NCBI RefSeq assembly: GCF_037076345.1
Contig: NZ_AP024702.1
Coordinates: forward strand, 3,410,001-3,474,000
Direction: 5' to 3'
DNA: 64,000 nucleotides
DNA from: Haloferula helveola
GTDB taxonomy: Bacteria > Verrucomicrobiota > Verrucomicrobiia > Verrucomicrobiales > Akkermansiaceae
Positions 53,161 through 62,476 of the stretch are shown here, one piece after another. The notes under the pieces are model-generated. The model made no database searches and was not told where the DNA came from. It saw nothing but the letters and a program-made list of their open reading frames with translations. The translations under genes and the position numbers were made by a program. The number at the start of each line of letters is the position of its first letter. Position 1 is the first letter of the stretch.

Positions 53161-53462
53161 GGAAAAGCATTGTGGCCCGGATTGGAGATTGTGACAGGGA
53201 TTTTCCGGAGCGGGAGGGCGTGGGCGATTTCCGTTTGCTGTGGATGGAGCCGCCAAGGTGCCAAGGTCGCGAAGGAGGGGGTTTTGGATGGCGGCGTCGA
53301 GTCTTGGCGAACGTTGCAACGTGGCGGGGCGCGAGTGGGCTCGCGCGGTCCGTGCTTGGCTCCCTGCTCTTAGCTCCGTGCTCCGTGCTCCGCGGACCCC
53401 GTAAACGGGGAACTACGAACCAGTGGAAAGCGCCTTGTGACGAGCGCGTGCGGTACCCGAGA

Positions 53463-54020
53463 TCAGTGGGTGATGTGGACCGGGGTGCCGACGTCGACGG
53501 CTTCGAAAAGCATCGGGGCAAAAGGCTTGGGCAGGCGGATGCAGCCGTGGGAGGCAGGCTCGCCGGGCTCGGGGATCAGGCCGGCGTGCATGCCGATGCC
53601 CCAGTCGGTGAGGCGCATCCAGTAGGGCATCGGGGCCGCGACGTAGGTGCAGCCCGGCGGGACGCGGGTGCCGGGAGTCGCATCGCCGTTCACGACATTG
53701 CCGAACTCGTCCTCGATCCAGCCGTAGCGGTTCGAGTACTTGTCCACGATCTTCTCGGAAATGCGGAAGGTGCCGGACGGAGTCCTGCGGCCTTCAATGC
53801 CGGTCGCCACATAGGACCAGCCGATCGGTCGTCCGCCGCGGGTGTAGGTCGCCCGCTGTTCGCCGAGGTCGATGTTCACCTTCACTTTCCCCGGGCCGTA
53901 GTCGTCGTGCCATTCGTACATGACCCGCTCCGCACGCATCGCCGGCTGGTCGCTCAGAGGCGTGCAGGACGGGAGCAGTGCAGCCAATACCGGGAGGGAG
54001 ACAAGGATGGCGAGCTTCAT
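53463..54020 (-). CDS. L,D-transpeptidase (YkuD) lipoprotein
   Basis: 185 residues. The signal peptide ends in a lipobox (ALLPSCTPL). The YkuD domain spans about 45-185, with the catalytic motif HAGLIPEPGEPASHGCIRLP (His and Cys). The enzyme cross-links peptidoglycan or attaches proteins to it. It is the only gene of its kind in this window and is followed by a peroxiredoxin gene on the same strand. Confidence 0.9.
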   Translation of the reverse strand: MKLAILVSLPVLAALLPSCTPLSDQPAMRAERVMYEWHDDYGPGKVKVNIDLGEQRATYTRGGRPIGWSYVATGIEGRRTPSGTFRISEKIVDKYSNRYGWIEDEFGNVVNGDATPGTRVPPGCTYVAAPMPYWMRLTDWGIGMHAGLIPEPGEPASHGCIRLPKPFAPMLFEAVDVGTPVHITH

Positions 54021-54095
54021 GACTGGACCTTCACAGACAATGCCCAGATCCGGGCCGGCGCAAGACTTTCGGGCCGGCTTCTCGCCCCCGACGGG

Positions 54096-54800
54096 TCATT
54101 CCTGCAGTTTCCGTGCCGCGGCGACGATGTCGTCGGGCTCGGCGCGCTTGCGATAGTCGGCGTCGAGAAAGGCCCAGCGGACGGTGCCGTCGGTGTCGAT
54201 CACGTAAGTCGCCGCGAGTGGCAGGGTGCCGTCGCCCGCATCCGCACCGTTGAATTCGGTGAGGTCGAAGAACTGCTTGTAGAGCTCACGGACTTTCGGG
54301 GTGAGTTCGAAGGCGATGCCGTACTCCTTCGCAACCTTGTGGTTGAGGTCGGTCAGCACCTCGAACTCGAGCTTGTTCTTCTCGGCCGTGCTGAGCGTTT
54401 TGTCCGGGAGTTCCGGGCTCAGCGCCACCAGCTGGGCGCCGGCTTTCTTGAACTCCGGGAGCTTCTCCTGCATCGCGACCAGCGCGATGTTGCAGTACGG
54501 GCACCAGCCGCCGCGATACCAGGTCAGGACCACCGGTCCTTCCTTGAGCAGGTGGGAAAGGGTGACCGCGTCGCCTTTTGCATTCTTCAGGGTGAAGTCG
54601 GGCGCCTTGTCACCAACATCGACGGCCTTGTCGAGGATCCCGGACTCAGCAACGGCCTCGATACCCTTCGCGAATTCCTTGCGGACCTCCGGGTTGCCGT
54701 TCTTGGCGGCTTCCGCAGAGCGGGCGTCGAGCTGGTCCTGGAGTGTCTGGGCGAATAGGCAGGAGGTGCCGGCGAGCAGGCAGGTGATGATGGCTTTCAT
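54096..54800 (-). CDS. exported peroxiredoxin-like (AhpC/TSA) protein
   Basis: 234 residues with a signal peptide (LLAGTSCLFAQ). After a helical N-terminal part, the thioredoxin-like domain starts at about residue 63 (VGDKAPDFTLKNAKGDAVTL), with the active site TWYRGGWCPYCNIALVA. The CxxC arrangement (WCPYC) suggests the PrxQ/AhpC-related type that reduces peroxides or acts as a disulfide reductase in the periplasm. The reductant is unknown. Confidence 0.85.
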   Translation of the reverse strand: MKAIITCLLAGTSCLFAQTLQDQLDARSAEAAKNGNPEVRKEFAKGIEAVAESGILDKAVDVGDKAPDFTLKNAKGDAVTLSHLLKEGPVVLTWYRGGWCPYCNIALVAMQEKLPEFKKAGAQLVALSPELPDKTLSTAEKNKLEFEVLTDLNHKVAKEYGIAFELTPKVRELYKQFFDLTEFNGADAGDGTLPLAATYVIDTDGTVRWAFLDADYRKRAEPDDIVAAARKLQE

Positions 54801-54850
54801 GCCCGGTTCGACGCCCGTTACGCGGTGCGCATTCCCGAAATCTCCCGCCG

Positions 54851-55492
54851 TCAGTCGAGCAGCCGCTGGCTCGGCATCGAGTCGGGGTAGCGTTTCGCCT
54901 CGATGCGGTAGTAGGCCTTCAGCAGATCGACCTCGAGGCCGACCGCCTCCCGCACCTCGTGCAGCGGCAGGTCGAGGAGCGGTTTGAAATCGACCGCTTC
55001 GAGCGCGGCGCAGTCGGACACGTAGGCGAGTGCGATCGCGTCGTTGAACACCTTCATGCCCTCCTCGGTGAAGCGGTACGGCTTCGGGTAAAGGTACTTG
55101 TTGATCAGCCCGAAGAGGTTGCGTTCTCCGGTGCTCACTCGGTCGGTGGTTCCCATCGTGAAGCCGATCACGAAGGCCTCGTCGATCAGTGTCAGCCCGC
55201 GGCCGAGCAGGATGTGCACGTAGTCGTGCTGCTCGAGCGTGACGCGGCCTTTGAAATACCCGAGGCCGCCGAGGTGGAACTTCGGGTTTTCGGTGAGCCG
55301 TACGATGAACGGCACCTCGTCCTGCGAGTTGCCGATCTCCATCAGGCTCGAGTAGGCCTCGCGGAGTGTGACTTCATCGTCACTCAGCTTGGTGATCCAG
55401 GTTTTGAGGAACTCGCTGAACTTCTTGTCATCGGTCGCGCCCGGGCGTTCGGCCGGTTCATCGACTTCGTGATGCTCGGGATCGGAACTCAT
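54851..55492 (-). CDS. conserved hypothetical protein with HDxxH motif (Coq4-like)
   Basis: 213 residues, soluble. The central motif EQHDYVHILLGRGLTLIDEA, followed by FVIGFTMGTTDRVS, resembles the HDxxH region of Coq4-type proteins (ubiquinone synthesis), but the flanking parts are different. A mostly helical fold is predicted. It has a five-residue C-terminal SQRLL end and an acidic N-terminus. Metal binding by the His/Asp set is likely; the substrate is unknown. Confidence 0.6.
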   Translation of the reverse strand: MSSDPEHHEVDEPAERPGATDDKKFSEFLKTWITKLSDDEVTLREAYSSLMEIGNSQDEVPFIVRLTENPKFHLGGLGYFKGRVTLEQHDYVHILLGRGLTLIDEAFVIGFTMGTTDRVSTGERNLFGLINKYLYPKPYRFTEEGMKVFNDAIALAYVSDCAALEAVDFKPLLDLPLHEVREAVGLEVDLLKAYYRIEAKRYPDSMPSQRLLD

Positions 55493-55513
55493 GGTCGGGG
55501 AGGTTGGCGGGTT

Positions 55514-56152
55514 TCAGACCGTCCGGATGACCTCGCTGATGTCGAAGCGGGCCTTGGGTCGCTCGATCGAGTGATCGTCTGGAGACCGGTAGCCCGCGGC
55601 GCAGCCGACGCTGGTGGCGTAGCCGGTGCCTTCGAGGCCGAGGATGCGGTCATAGCTTTTCGGATCGAGTCCCTCGAGCGGACAGGTGTCAACGCCGAGC
55701 ACGGCGGCGGAGGTCATGAACTGGCCGAGCGCGATGTACGTCTGTCGCGTGTTCCATGCGTGACGTTGTTCGGGGGTCATGTTGTTGGCGAAGCCGTCGA
55801 TGACTTTGCCGAAACCCTCGAGGTCGGCCGGGTCTTGCCCCTGGACTTCGGCGAGACGCGTCACCCAGCGTTTGGTGTCGTCAGGGGTGACGTCGGTGCG
55901 GGTGGTGAATACGACCAGCTTGTCGGCATCGCTGACTTGCGATTGTCCCCACGAAACTTCGCGCAGTTGAGCGCGGGTGTTGGCGTCCTCGACGACGATG
56001 AACTGCCATGGTTGCAGGCCGAAGGATGACGGAGCGAGCAACAGCGACTGGAGCAGTGCGTCCCACGTTTCGGTCGGGATCGACTTCGAGGCGTCGAAGG
56101 CTTTGGTGGCGTAGCGCCACTGGAGGGCGGTGGTGAGATCGGATGGGGACAT
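55514..56152 (-). CDS. nitroreductase family oxidoreductase (NfsB-like)
   Basis: 212 residues. The FMN-binding N-terminus is LQWRYATKAFDASKSIPTET, followed by APSSFGLQPWQFIVVED, and the C-terminal region holds GTGYATSVGCAAGYRSPDD. The pattern is close to NfsB-type NAD(P)H-dependent nitroreductases, which reduce nitroaromatics and quinones with FMN. The ATG at 56152 gives the family's usual length; upstream in-frame codons lie in repeat sequence. Confidence 0.9.
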   Translation of the reverse strand: MSPSDLTTALQWRYATKAFDASKSIPTETWDALLQSLLLAPSSFGLQPWQFIVVEDANTRAQLREVSWGQSQVSDADKLVVFTTRTDVTPDDTKRWVTRLAEVQGQDPADLEGFGKVIDGFANNMTPEQRHAWNTRQTYIALGQFMTSAAVLGVDTCPLEGLDPKSYDRILGLEGTGYATSVGCAAGYRSPDDHSIERPKARFDISEVIRTV

Positions 56153-56426
56153 CGAGCGTGGAGGTGGGAGCGAGGAGCTTGGAGTTTGATAAGGGAAGAG
56201 GGCTGAGCCTTGGACTGACAAGTGCGATACCATCGGGATTCGTCAAGAACCGGAGTGGGTATCCGCGCCCGGGAAGGAAATCTCCGTCGTCCAGCGATCG
56301 AATTTCTACCCGAACGGGTGCCGGTTTCAGAACCGGCGCTCCATCGCCGGGGTTCCGGGGCGCGATCGGAGTCGCGCGGTCCGTCGGATCTCCGACTCCT
56401 TGCTCCGAGCTCCCTGCTCCCCGCTG

Positions 56427-58946
56427 TTACTGGGCGTCGAGGCTGAGGGGCAGGGAGGCGGACGGGAAGTCCTTGAGGGTGAAGGCGAGCACGACGCCGT
56501 ATTCCTCATCCACGCGGTTGTCGCGGGCGGTGAAGCCGAGCGAGGCGACCCAGTGGTTGAAGTCGCGGTGGACGGTGTACTGTTGGACTTCGAGCGTGCC
56601 GTCGTCGAGCTCCCAGATCTGCGTGGCGCCAAGGCCCCACTTGTCGTTGAGGCGGACGTAGCCGCGCAGATCGATGCGGTTGGAGTCGACGAGGATCGGG
56701 TGGTTGTTGAGGTTGCGGCTGGCGATCGAGAACTCGACGTTCTCGTTCGGCATGAAGCGGAGCCGTGCGCTGACTTCCGAGAAACCGGAGCCGTCATCGA
56801 AAATCGGGAACTGGGTTTCGAGGCGCAGGCCGAGCCACGGCAGCGGGTTCCAGTTGAGGTCGTTGTAGAGGTTCGAGAAGCTGCGGTTCAGCTCGGGGTC
56901 CTCGAAGAATCCGTCCATGTAGGTGTCGAGATACAGCCACTCGTAGCTCTGGCCGTCGCGACGCGTGATCAGTCGGTTGCGCATGCCGAAGCGGATGATC
57001 GACCAGTCGCGCAGCGAATCGATCGCGGTGAAGCGGTTCGGTGCCAGCGTCCGCGGCCGGGTGGTGAAGTTCTCGCGGTCGATGACCGGGAACAGGGCGT
57101 CGAGGTCGTCGGTGTTGACGTAGGAAAAGCGGACGTAGGGCTGGAAGACGTGGAGCAGTCCGTCGAGACCCCAGTCGCGGTCGCGGTAGTCGCCGAAGTC
57201 GCGGCTGAATTTCACCGACGCTTCGGCGCCGGCGTAGAGGTGCGTGCGGCTGATCGAGGTCGCGGGTCCGCTGACAGCGCCGTAGCGGCTGAAGCCGGCG
57301 CCGACTTCCGGGGTGAAGTTCAGCCACCCGCCGAGCTTCATCGGCAAGGAGAACTCTTGGTAGGTGTGGAAGCGGTTGTACGACGGAGCCAGTAGCTGGG
57401 TGGTCAGTGACGGAATCGCCGGGCTGCCGGGAGGCAGCGCGCGGATCAGGCGCACGAGCTGGCGTTCGTAGGTGGGAAGGCGGTCGTAAAGGGTGGGGAT
57501 CAGCGGGCTGGCCGCGGGCAGTGCGAGGAGGGCGCGGGCGGTCGATTGGGCGTCGCTGCCGATTTCCTCCTGGACGATGCCGAGGGTCGTCTGGCCTTCG
57601 TGAAGGATCGGGCTGCCGAAGATCGGGCGCCGCGCCTGGTCGAAGGAGATCTCGGCCCGCGAATCGGAGCGGTAGAAGTCGTTCGGGCGGACGCGGCCGA
57701 GGACGCCGAAGAGCGAGGTGTCGCTGTGGCGGAACAAGCCGATCGTGTTATCCGGCGCCGGGTCGGTGCGGAACAGGCGCGGGTCGAAGTCCTCGAGGTA
57801 GTATTTGTCGCTGAGCGCGTTGAGGTTGGTGTCGACGCGCCACGTTTCGCCATCCTCGAAAGGCAGCGGCACGCGGTACTGCAGCCGGGCGTGCCAGCGG
57901 TCCTCGTTGACGTCGGTCCGTGGCAGGCCGGTGCGGCTGAGGGTCGGGTCGAGATCGTTGGCGTAGTATAGTGAGAATCCGGTGAGGTTCGGATTGCCGT
58001 CCTGGCGGCGGTCGATCAGGTCGACGCCGGCGCCGATGCCGCGCTTCGAGCGAAGGTCGAAGTTCCACCGCGAGAGCAGCCATGCGTCTTCGCCGCTGAC
58101 GCTGTCACTTTCGCCCAGCATGATGCCGTAGCTGTTGAGCAGGTAGACGCCCCAGTTCGAACGGGCACCGGGGGTGAAATGGTAGCCGAGGTCGCCGTCG
58201 AGCGGTTGCGACAGGTAGGGCAGCCAGAAGATCGGCGTCTCTCCGGCATACAGCTTCATGTTGCGGAAGGTGATCCGGTCGTCGGGGTAGACGGTCGTCT
58301 CGTCGGCCCGGACCCAGAAGCCGGGGTCCTCGACATCGTGCGTCGTGATGCCGGCGTCGCGGCCGACGAAGACCTGCTCACCGTCGCGTTCCTCGACCGT
58401 GAAGCCGCCGGCTTCGAGCAGCAGCGGATCGACGCCGGTCCGGAGATTCGAGGCGTCGATCTTCTTCTGGTCCATCAGGTAGACGACCCGCTCGCCGCGC
58501 TGGAGCGTGGCACCTTGGTAAATGCTGACGTTGCCGGTGAGCGTGACGGTGCGCTTGGCGTCGTCGAGCACCCCGTGATCGGCGAAGATCTCGACTCCGG
58601 TCTCGGTCTTCAGCTTCACGTTGCCGTCAACCTTGAGCAGCTTGTTCTTGCCGTCGTAGGCGCCCTTGTTGGCGCGCAGGCTCATGCCCGTGTCGGCGAC
58701 CGCGCTGACCGCGCCGCGCGAGGTCAGGGTCTCGGTGTCCTTCTTGTAATCGGCACCGCCGGAGAACTCGAGGGCGACCGATTCGGGCTTGGCGGGTGCG
58801 AGTTCCTCGGCGTCGAGCAGGTCGGCATCGGTCGGCAGCGGCACCGGCGCCACCGGGGCGATCGGAGCGGGCTCGTTTTCGTCGGGGAGAAGGTCCTGGG
58901 CGGCGACCGGGAGCAGGGAGGAAAGCAGGAAGGTGGCGAGCCTCAT
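56427..58946 (-). CDS. lptD: LPS-assembly protein LptD (OstA)
   Basis: 839 residues with a signal peptide (LLSSLLPVAAQDL). The periplasmic OstA/LptA-like domain is at about 55-190 (ANKGAYDGKNKLLKVDGNVK; RTVTLTGNVSIYQGATL). The rest is the LptD beta-barrel, beginning near PIFWLPYLSQPL and ending in the strand pattern EEYGVVLAFTLKDFP. It inserts lipopolysaccharide into the outer membrane together with LptE, so it shows that the cell has a true LPS outer membrane. The partner genes are not in this window. Confidence 0.9.
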   Translation of the reverse strand: MRLATFLLSSLLPVAAQDLLPDENEPAPIAPVAPVPLPTDADLLDAEELAPAKPESVALEFSGGADYKKDTETLTSRGAVSAVADTGMSLRANKGAYDGKNKLLKVDGNVKLKTETGVEIFADHGVLDDAKRTVTLTGNVSIYQGATLQRGERVVYLMDQKKIDASNLRTGVDPLLLEAGGFTVEERDGEQVFVGRDAGITTHDVEDPGFWVRADETTVYPDDRITFRNMKLYAGETPIFWLPYLSQPLDGDLGYHFTPGARSNWGVYLLNSYGIMLGESDSVSGEDAWLLSRWNFDLRSKRGIGAGVDLIDRRQDGNPNLTGFSLYYANDLDPTLSRTGLPRTDVNEDRWHARLQYRVPLPFEDGETWRVDTNLNALSDKYYLEDFDPRLFRTDPAPDNTIGLFRHSDTSLFGVLGRVRPNDFYRSDSRAEISFDQARRPIFGSPILHEGQTTLGIVQEEIGSDAQSTARALLALPAASPLIPTLYDRLPTYERQLVRLIRALPPGSPAIPSLTTQLLAPSYNRFHTYQEFSLPMKLGGWLNFTPEVGAGFSRYGAVSGPATSISRTHLYAGAEASVKFSRDFGDYRDRDWGLDGLLHVFQPYVRFSYVNTDDLDALFPVIDRENFTTRPRTLAPNRFTAIDSLRDWSIIRFGMRNRLITRRDGQSYEWLYLDTYMDGFFEDPELNRSFSNLYNDLNWNPLPWLGLRLETQFPIFDDGSGFSEVSARLRFMPNENVEFSIASRNLNNHPILVDSNRIDLRGYVRLNDKWGLGATQIWELDDGTLEVQQYTVHRDFNHWVASLGFTARDNRVDEEYGVVLAFTLKDFPSASLPLSLDAQ

Positions 58947-59064
58947 CGGGTGAGGATCAGACGGTCAGACCGGCCTCAAGTAAAGGTGGAAAGCGGCGGA
59001 GCGCTCCATGTTCGGACTCAGGTTCGCGTTGCGCGCGGCCCGATGCGGGGGATCATGGGGGCGT

Positions 59065-59946
59065 ATGGCAGACGAGAAGCGAACGGTCGGCATCGTCGGG
59101 GCGTCGGGGTTCATCGGCGGCGAGGTCGCGCGCCAGGCGTCGGCCCTCGGATGGCGAGTGGTCGGATTCAGCCGCAGTCCGCAGGAGCCGGGCGACGGCA
59201 TCAATGAATGGAGGAAATGGTCGGAGGTCCCGGACCTCTCGGGCTTGCGGGTGGTGGTGAACCTAGCCGGCGAGCCGGTCGACCAGCGCTGGACGGAGTC
59301 GGCGAAGCGGCGATTCCACGAAAGCCGGGTCGGGGTGACCGAGATCCTGACCCGCGCCATGCTGACCTCGCCGGTGCCGGTTCTGATCAATGGCTCTGCC
59401 GTCGGCTTTTACGGTGATCGCGGCGACGAGGTGCTCGATGAGTCGGCCGCGGCCGGCGACGGCTACCTGGCCGACCTCTGCCGCGAGTGGGAGTCCGCTG
59501 CCGACGCGGCCCCGGACGCGACCCGCGTGGTCAAGCTGAGGACCGGAGTGGTGCTCGGCAGCGGTGGCGCGGCTTGGAAGAAGATGCGCACGGTTTTCGG
59601 CTTCGGGCTCGGCGGCCGGTTCGGTGACGGGCGGCAGTGGATGCCGTGGATCCACGTCGCCGATCTCGCGGGAGGGATCGTCCATCTGCTTGATGCGGAT
59701 CTCGACGGGTCAGTCAATGGCTCCGCCCCCGAACCCGAGCGGAATGCCGAATTCACCCGCAAACTCGCCTCCGCCCTGAACCGCCCGGCGTTCTTCCATG
59801 CGCCCGCGTGGGGTCTGAAACTCGGACTGGGGGATTTCGCCAGCGCCTTGCTCGCCAGTCAGCGGGCCGTCCCGAATGCCCTGCTCCGCAGTGGCTTCCG
59901 GTTCCGCTACCCGACCCTCGAGTCGGCGTTGGCGGAGCTGGTTTGA
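59065..59946 (+). CDS. TIGR01777 family epimerase (YfcH-like)
   Basis: 293 residues. The NAD(P)-binding Rossmann fold starts VGIVGASGFIGGEVARQASA. Family signatures include VVNLAGEPVDQRWTESAKRR, PVLINGSAVGFYGDRGDEVL and GRQWMPWIHVADLAGGIVHL, and the C-terminal part FFHAPAWGLKLGLGDFA. Members are short-chain dehydrogenase relatives whose substrate is not established; some are linked to cell division. It is divergent from lptD. Confidence 0.9.
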   Translation: MADEKRTVGIVGASGFIGGEVARQASALGWRVVGFSRSPQEPGDGINEWRKWSEVPDLSGLRVVVNLAGEPVDQRWTESAKRRFHESRVGVTEILTRAMLTSPVPVLINGSAVGFYGDRGDEVLDESAAAGDGYLADLCREWESAADAAPDATRVVKLRTGVVLGSGGAAWKKMRTVFGFGLGGRFGDGRQWMPWIHVADLAGGIVHLLDADLDGSVNGSAPEPERNAEFTRKLASALNRPAFFHAPAWGLKLGLGDFASALLASQRAVPNALLRSGFRFRYPTLESALAELV

Positions 59947-59964
59947 CCCTTCGGTAGCTTGGAT

Positions 59965-60111
59965 GGAACCGCGAAAAACGCGAAAATCCGCGAAAACGGG
60001 ATTGGGAAGGAGATAGGGTCGGCGGAACGCGTCGGCGGTGTTCGGGTTTCCGGGATGAAGCCCACGTCTTTGGATTCATTCATTCGTGGGTTTCGCGTTT
60101 TTCGCGGTTCC
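59965..60111. repeat. perfect 21-bp inverted repeat between the epimerase and HAD genes
   Basis: GGAACCGCGAAAAACGCGAA at the left arm (59965-59985) is repeated in reverse at 60091-60111. It shares the AACCGCGAA theme with the repeats at 52512 and 51173. It could form a large hairpin or be a remnant of a small non-autonomous element. Confidence 0.8.
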
Positions 60112-60202
60112 TTCACCTCGCCGGGCGAATCGATGACGAGGCGTTGCCCGCCGATTGCGCTTGCGGGACGTGCGGCGGGGGGATTGGGTTTTTCCCGCTA
60201 CC

Positions 60203-61084
60203 ATGGCCGCTCCGCAGAACAAAATCGCGCTGGTCTTCGACTACGACCAGACCCTGAGTCCGCGCTACATGCAGGACGACGTGATGTTCCCGGAATTCGG
60301 GATCGATCCGGCGCAGTTCTGGCAGAAGTGCAACAACCTCGTGAAGGAGTCGCAGTGGGACGGCGAACTGGCCTACCTGAAGTGCCTGCTCGACTACCTC
60401 GAGATGGATCAGGTGACGAACGCCAAGCTTCGCGAGCTCGGCGCGGGCCTGAATTTCTTCCCCGGCATCCCGGAGATCTTCGACGAGCTGCCGGCGCGGA
60501 TCCTCACGCCCGACCACGAGGCGGCGGGCATCGAGATCGAGTTCTACATCATCTCCTCAGGACTGAAGGAACTGCTCGAAGGATCGAAGCTGCGCAACAA
60601 GGTGAAGGCGATCTTCGGCTGCGAGTTCGGTGAGAACGATGCCGGGCACATCTCGTTCCCGAAGCGCGCGATTTCACACACCACCAAGACACAGTTCCTG
60701 TTCCGCATCAACAAGGGGATGCTCGAGTATTCGCAGGACGTGAACGACCACATGCCGCAGGACCTCCGGCCGGTGCCGTTCGAGAACATGGTGTATGTCG
60801 GCGACGGTCCGACCGATGTGCCGTGCTTCACGGTGATCACCCGCAATGGTGGCCATGGCATCGCGGTCTACAATCCGGAGGACGAGTCCGGCCGCAGCTT
60901 CCGCAAGTGCTTCCAGCTCTGCGCCCATGCCAACCGCGTGAAGCACATCGCACCCGCCGACTACCGGCAGGGCAGCCACCTGTGGCTGCTGTTGAGCGAG
61001 ATGGTCCGCGAGATCGCCGACCGGATCCTGCGCAACCGCCGCGAGGAGACCGACCGAGGCACCGTGGCCGCTCCGACTTTCTGA
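60203..61084 (+). CDS. HAD family hydrolase
   Basis: 293 residues. HAD motif I is [13 protein letters not shown] (Asp nucleophile), motif II is the Ser in [12 protein letters not shown], and the C-terminal motif III/IV is in [17 protein letters not shown]. The cap region (about 60-130) is helical. It is likely a small-molecule phosphatase; the substrate is unknown. Upstream ATG-like codons lie in the repeat spacer, so the internal ATG was chosen. The gene ends three bases before mpl and may be co-transcribed with it. Confidence 0.85.
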   Translation: MAAPQNKIALVFDYDQTLSPRYMQDDVMFPEFGIDPAQFWQKCNNLVKESQWDGELAYLKCLLDYLEMDQVTNAKLRELGAGLNFFPGIPEIFDELPARILTPDHEAAGIEIEFYIISSGLKELLEGSKLRNKVKAIFGCEFGENDAGHISFPKRAISHTTKTQFLFRINKGMLEYSQDVNDHMPQDLRPVPFENMVYVGDGPTDVPCFTVITRNGGHGIAVYNPEDESGRSFRKCFQLCAHANRVKHIAPADYRQGSHLWLLLSEMVREIADRILRNRREETDRGTVAAPTF

Positions 61085-61087
61085 TCC

Positions 61088-62470
61088 ATGCCCGAAAAGA
61101 AGCACTTTCACTTCGTCGGGGTCTGCGGCACGGCCATGGGGTCGGTGGCCGCGGCCATGAAACGCAAGGGATTCACCGTCACCGGTTCGGATGCCAACGT
61201 CTATCCGCCGATGTCCGATTTCCTGCGGAACGAAGGCGTCGAGGTGACCGAAGGTTACCGCGCGGAGAACATCCCGGCCGACGCCGACGCGATCGTGATC
61301 GGCAACGCGATCAGCCGCGGCAACGAGGAGGCGGAAGCGACGCTCGACCGTCGCCTGCTCTACGTTTCCCTACCCGAGGTGATGAAGGAGCACTTCCTAC
61401 GCGGGAAGCGGAACTTCGTGGTCAGCGGAACGCACGGCAAGACCACCACCAGCTCGATGCTGGCATGGCTGTTCCTCTCCGCCGGTCGCGATCCCGGATG
61501 GATGATCGGCGGCCTGCCGCGCAACCTCGGCTGCGGCGCGAAGTTCACCGACTCCGACTTCAACGTGCTCGAGGGCGACGAATATGACACCGCCTTCTTC
61601 GACAAGCGCTCGAAGTTCCTCCACTACCTCCCCGAAGTCGCGGTGGTGAACAACATCGAGTTCGACCACGCCGACATCTACAACAACCTCGACGAGATCA
61701 AGCTGACCTTCAGCCGCCTGCTACGGGTGGTGCCGAGGAACGGCAGGGCGGTGGTCAATGGCGATGATCCGAACTGCCTCGACGTCGTCGCGGACGCGCC
61801 CTGTCCGGTGACCAAAGTTGGCTTTGGCGAAGACTGCGACCTTCGCATCCAAGACCCGGTGTATGATCGGGAAGGAAGTTCGTTCACGCTTGAAGGCGAG
61901 CGCTACACGGTGCGGATGCCGGGCGAGTTCAATGTGCGCAACGCGGCGATGGCCGCGGTGGCGGCGACCCTCGGCGGGTTGACCGCGGAGGAGATCCGGG
62001 AAGGGCTCGCATCCTTCGACGGCATCGCCCGCCGTCAGGAAGTCCGCGGCGAGGTCCGCGGGGTGAAGGTGGTCGATGATTTCGCCCATCACCCGACGGC
62101 GATCCGGCAAGCGGTCGAGGCGCTGCGCCAGCAGCACCCGGACGGCCGCCTGTGGGTGATCTTCGAGCCACGCTCGAACACGACCAAGCGGAAGGTCTTC
62201 CAAGGCGAGCTCGCCGAATGCCTGGCCGGTGCCGATCTCGCGATCATCTCGGCGCTTCCCGATCCCGAGAAGGTGCCGATCGAGGATCGCCTTGATCCCG
62301 CGGTGGTGGCCGAGTCGGTTCCCGGAGGACGTGGGCGCTACGTCGCGGAAGTCGACGACATCGTCGAGACGGTCGGCAAAGAAGCCGTGGAAGGCGATGT
62401 CGTCGCCGTGTTGAGCAACGGAGGCTTCGGCGGGATCCACCGCAAGCTGCTCGAGCGACTCGCGCTCTGA
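61088..62470 (+). CDS. mpl: UDP-N-acetylmuramate:L-Ala-gamma-D-Glu-meso-DAP ligase Mpl
   Basis: 460 residues, the usual Mpl length. The Mur-ligase ATP site is VSGTHGKTTTSSMLAWL. The N-terminal Rossmann-like domain is HFVGVCGTAMGSVAAAM, and the C-terminal domain holds DDFAHHPTAIRQAV and FEPRSNTTKRKVFQ. The LEGDEYDTAFFDKRSKFLHY stretch is typical of Mpl rather than MurC. The enzyme reuses tripeptides released from peptidoglycan turnover, so recycling of wall peptides is active here. Confidence 0.93.
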   Translation: MPEKKHFHFVGVCGTAMGSVAAAMKRKGFTVTGSDANVYPPMSDFLRNEGVEVTEGYRAENIPADADAIVIGNAISRGNEEAEATLDRRLLYVSLPEVMKEHFLRGKRNFVVSGTHGKTTTSSMLAWLFLSAGRDPGWMIGGLPRNLGCGAKFTDSDFNVLEGDEYDTAFFDKRSKFLHYLPEVAVVNNIEFDHADIYNNLDEIKLTFSRLLRVVPRNGRAVVNGDDPNCLDVVADAPCPVTKVGFGEDCDLRIQDPVYDREGSSFTLEGERYTVRMPGEFNVRNAAMAAVAATLGGLTAEEIREGLASFDGIARRQEVRGEVRGVKVVDDFAHHPTAIRQAVEALRQQHPDGRLWVIFEPRSNTTKRKVFQGELAECLAGADLAIISALPDPEKVPIEDRLDPAVVAESVPGGRGRYVAEVDDIVETVGKEAVEGDVVAVLSNGGFGGIHRKLLERLAL

Positions 62471-62476
62471 GCGGTC

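Noticed and set aside
53245-53460. Possible small gene between the ecotin and L,D-transpeptidase genes
   Set aside because: The frames there have no start and ribosome-binding context, and the sequence is related to the dispersed GCGCGGTCCG repeats.
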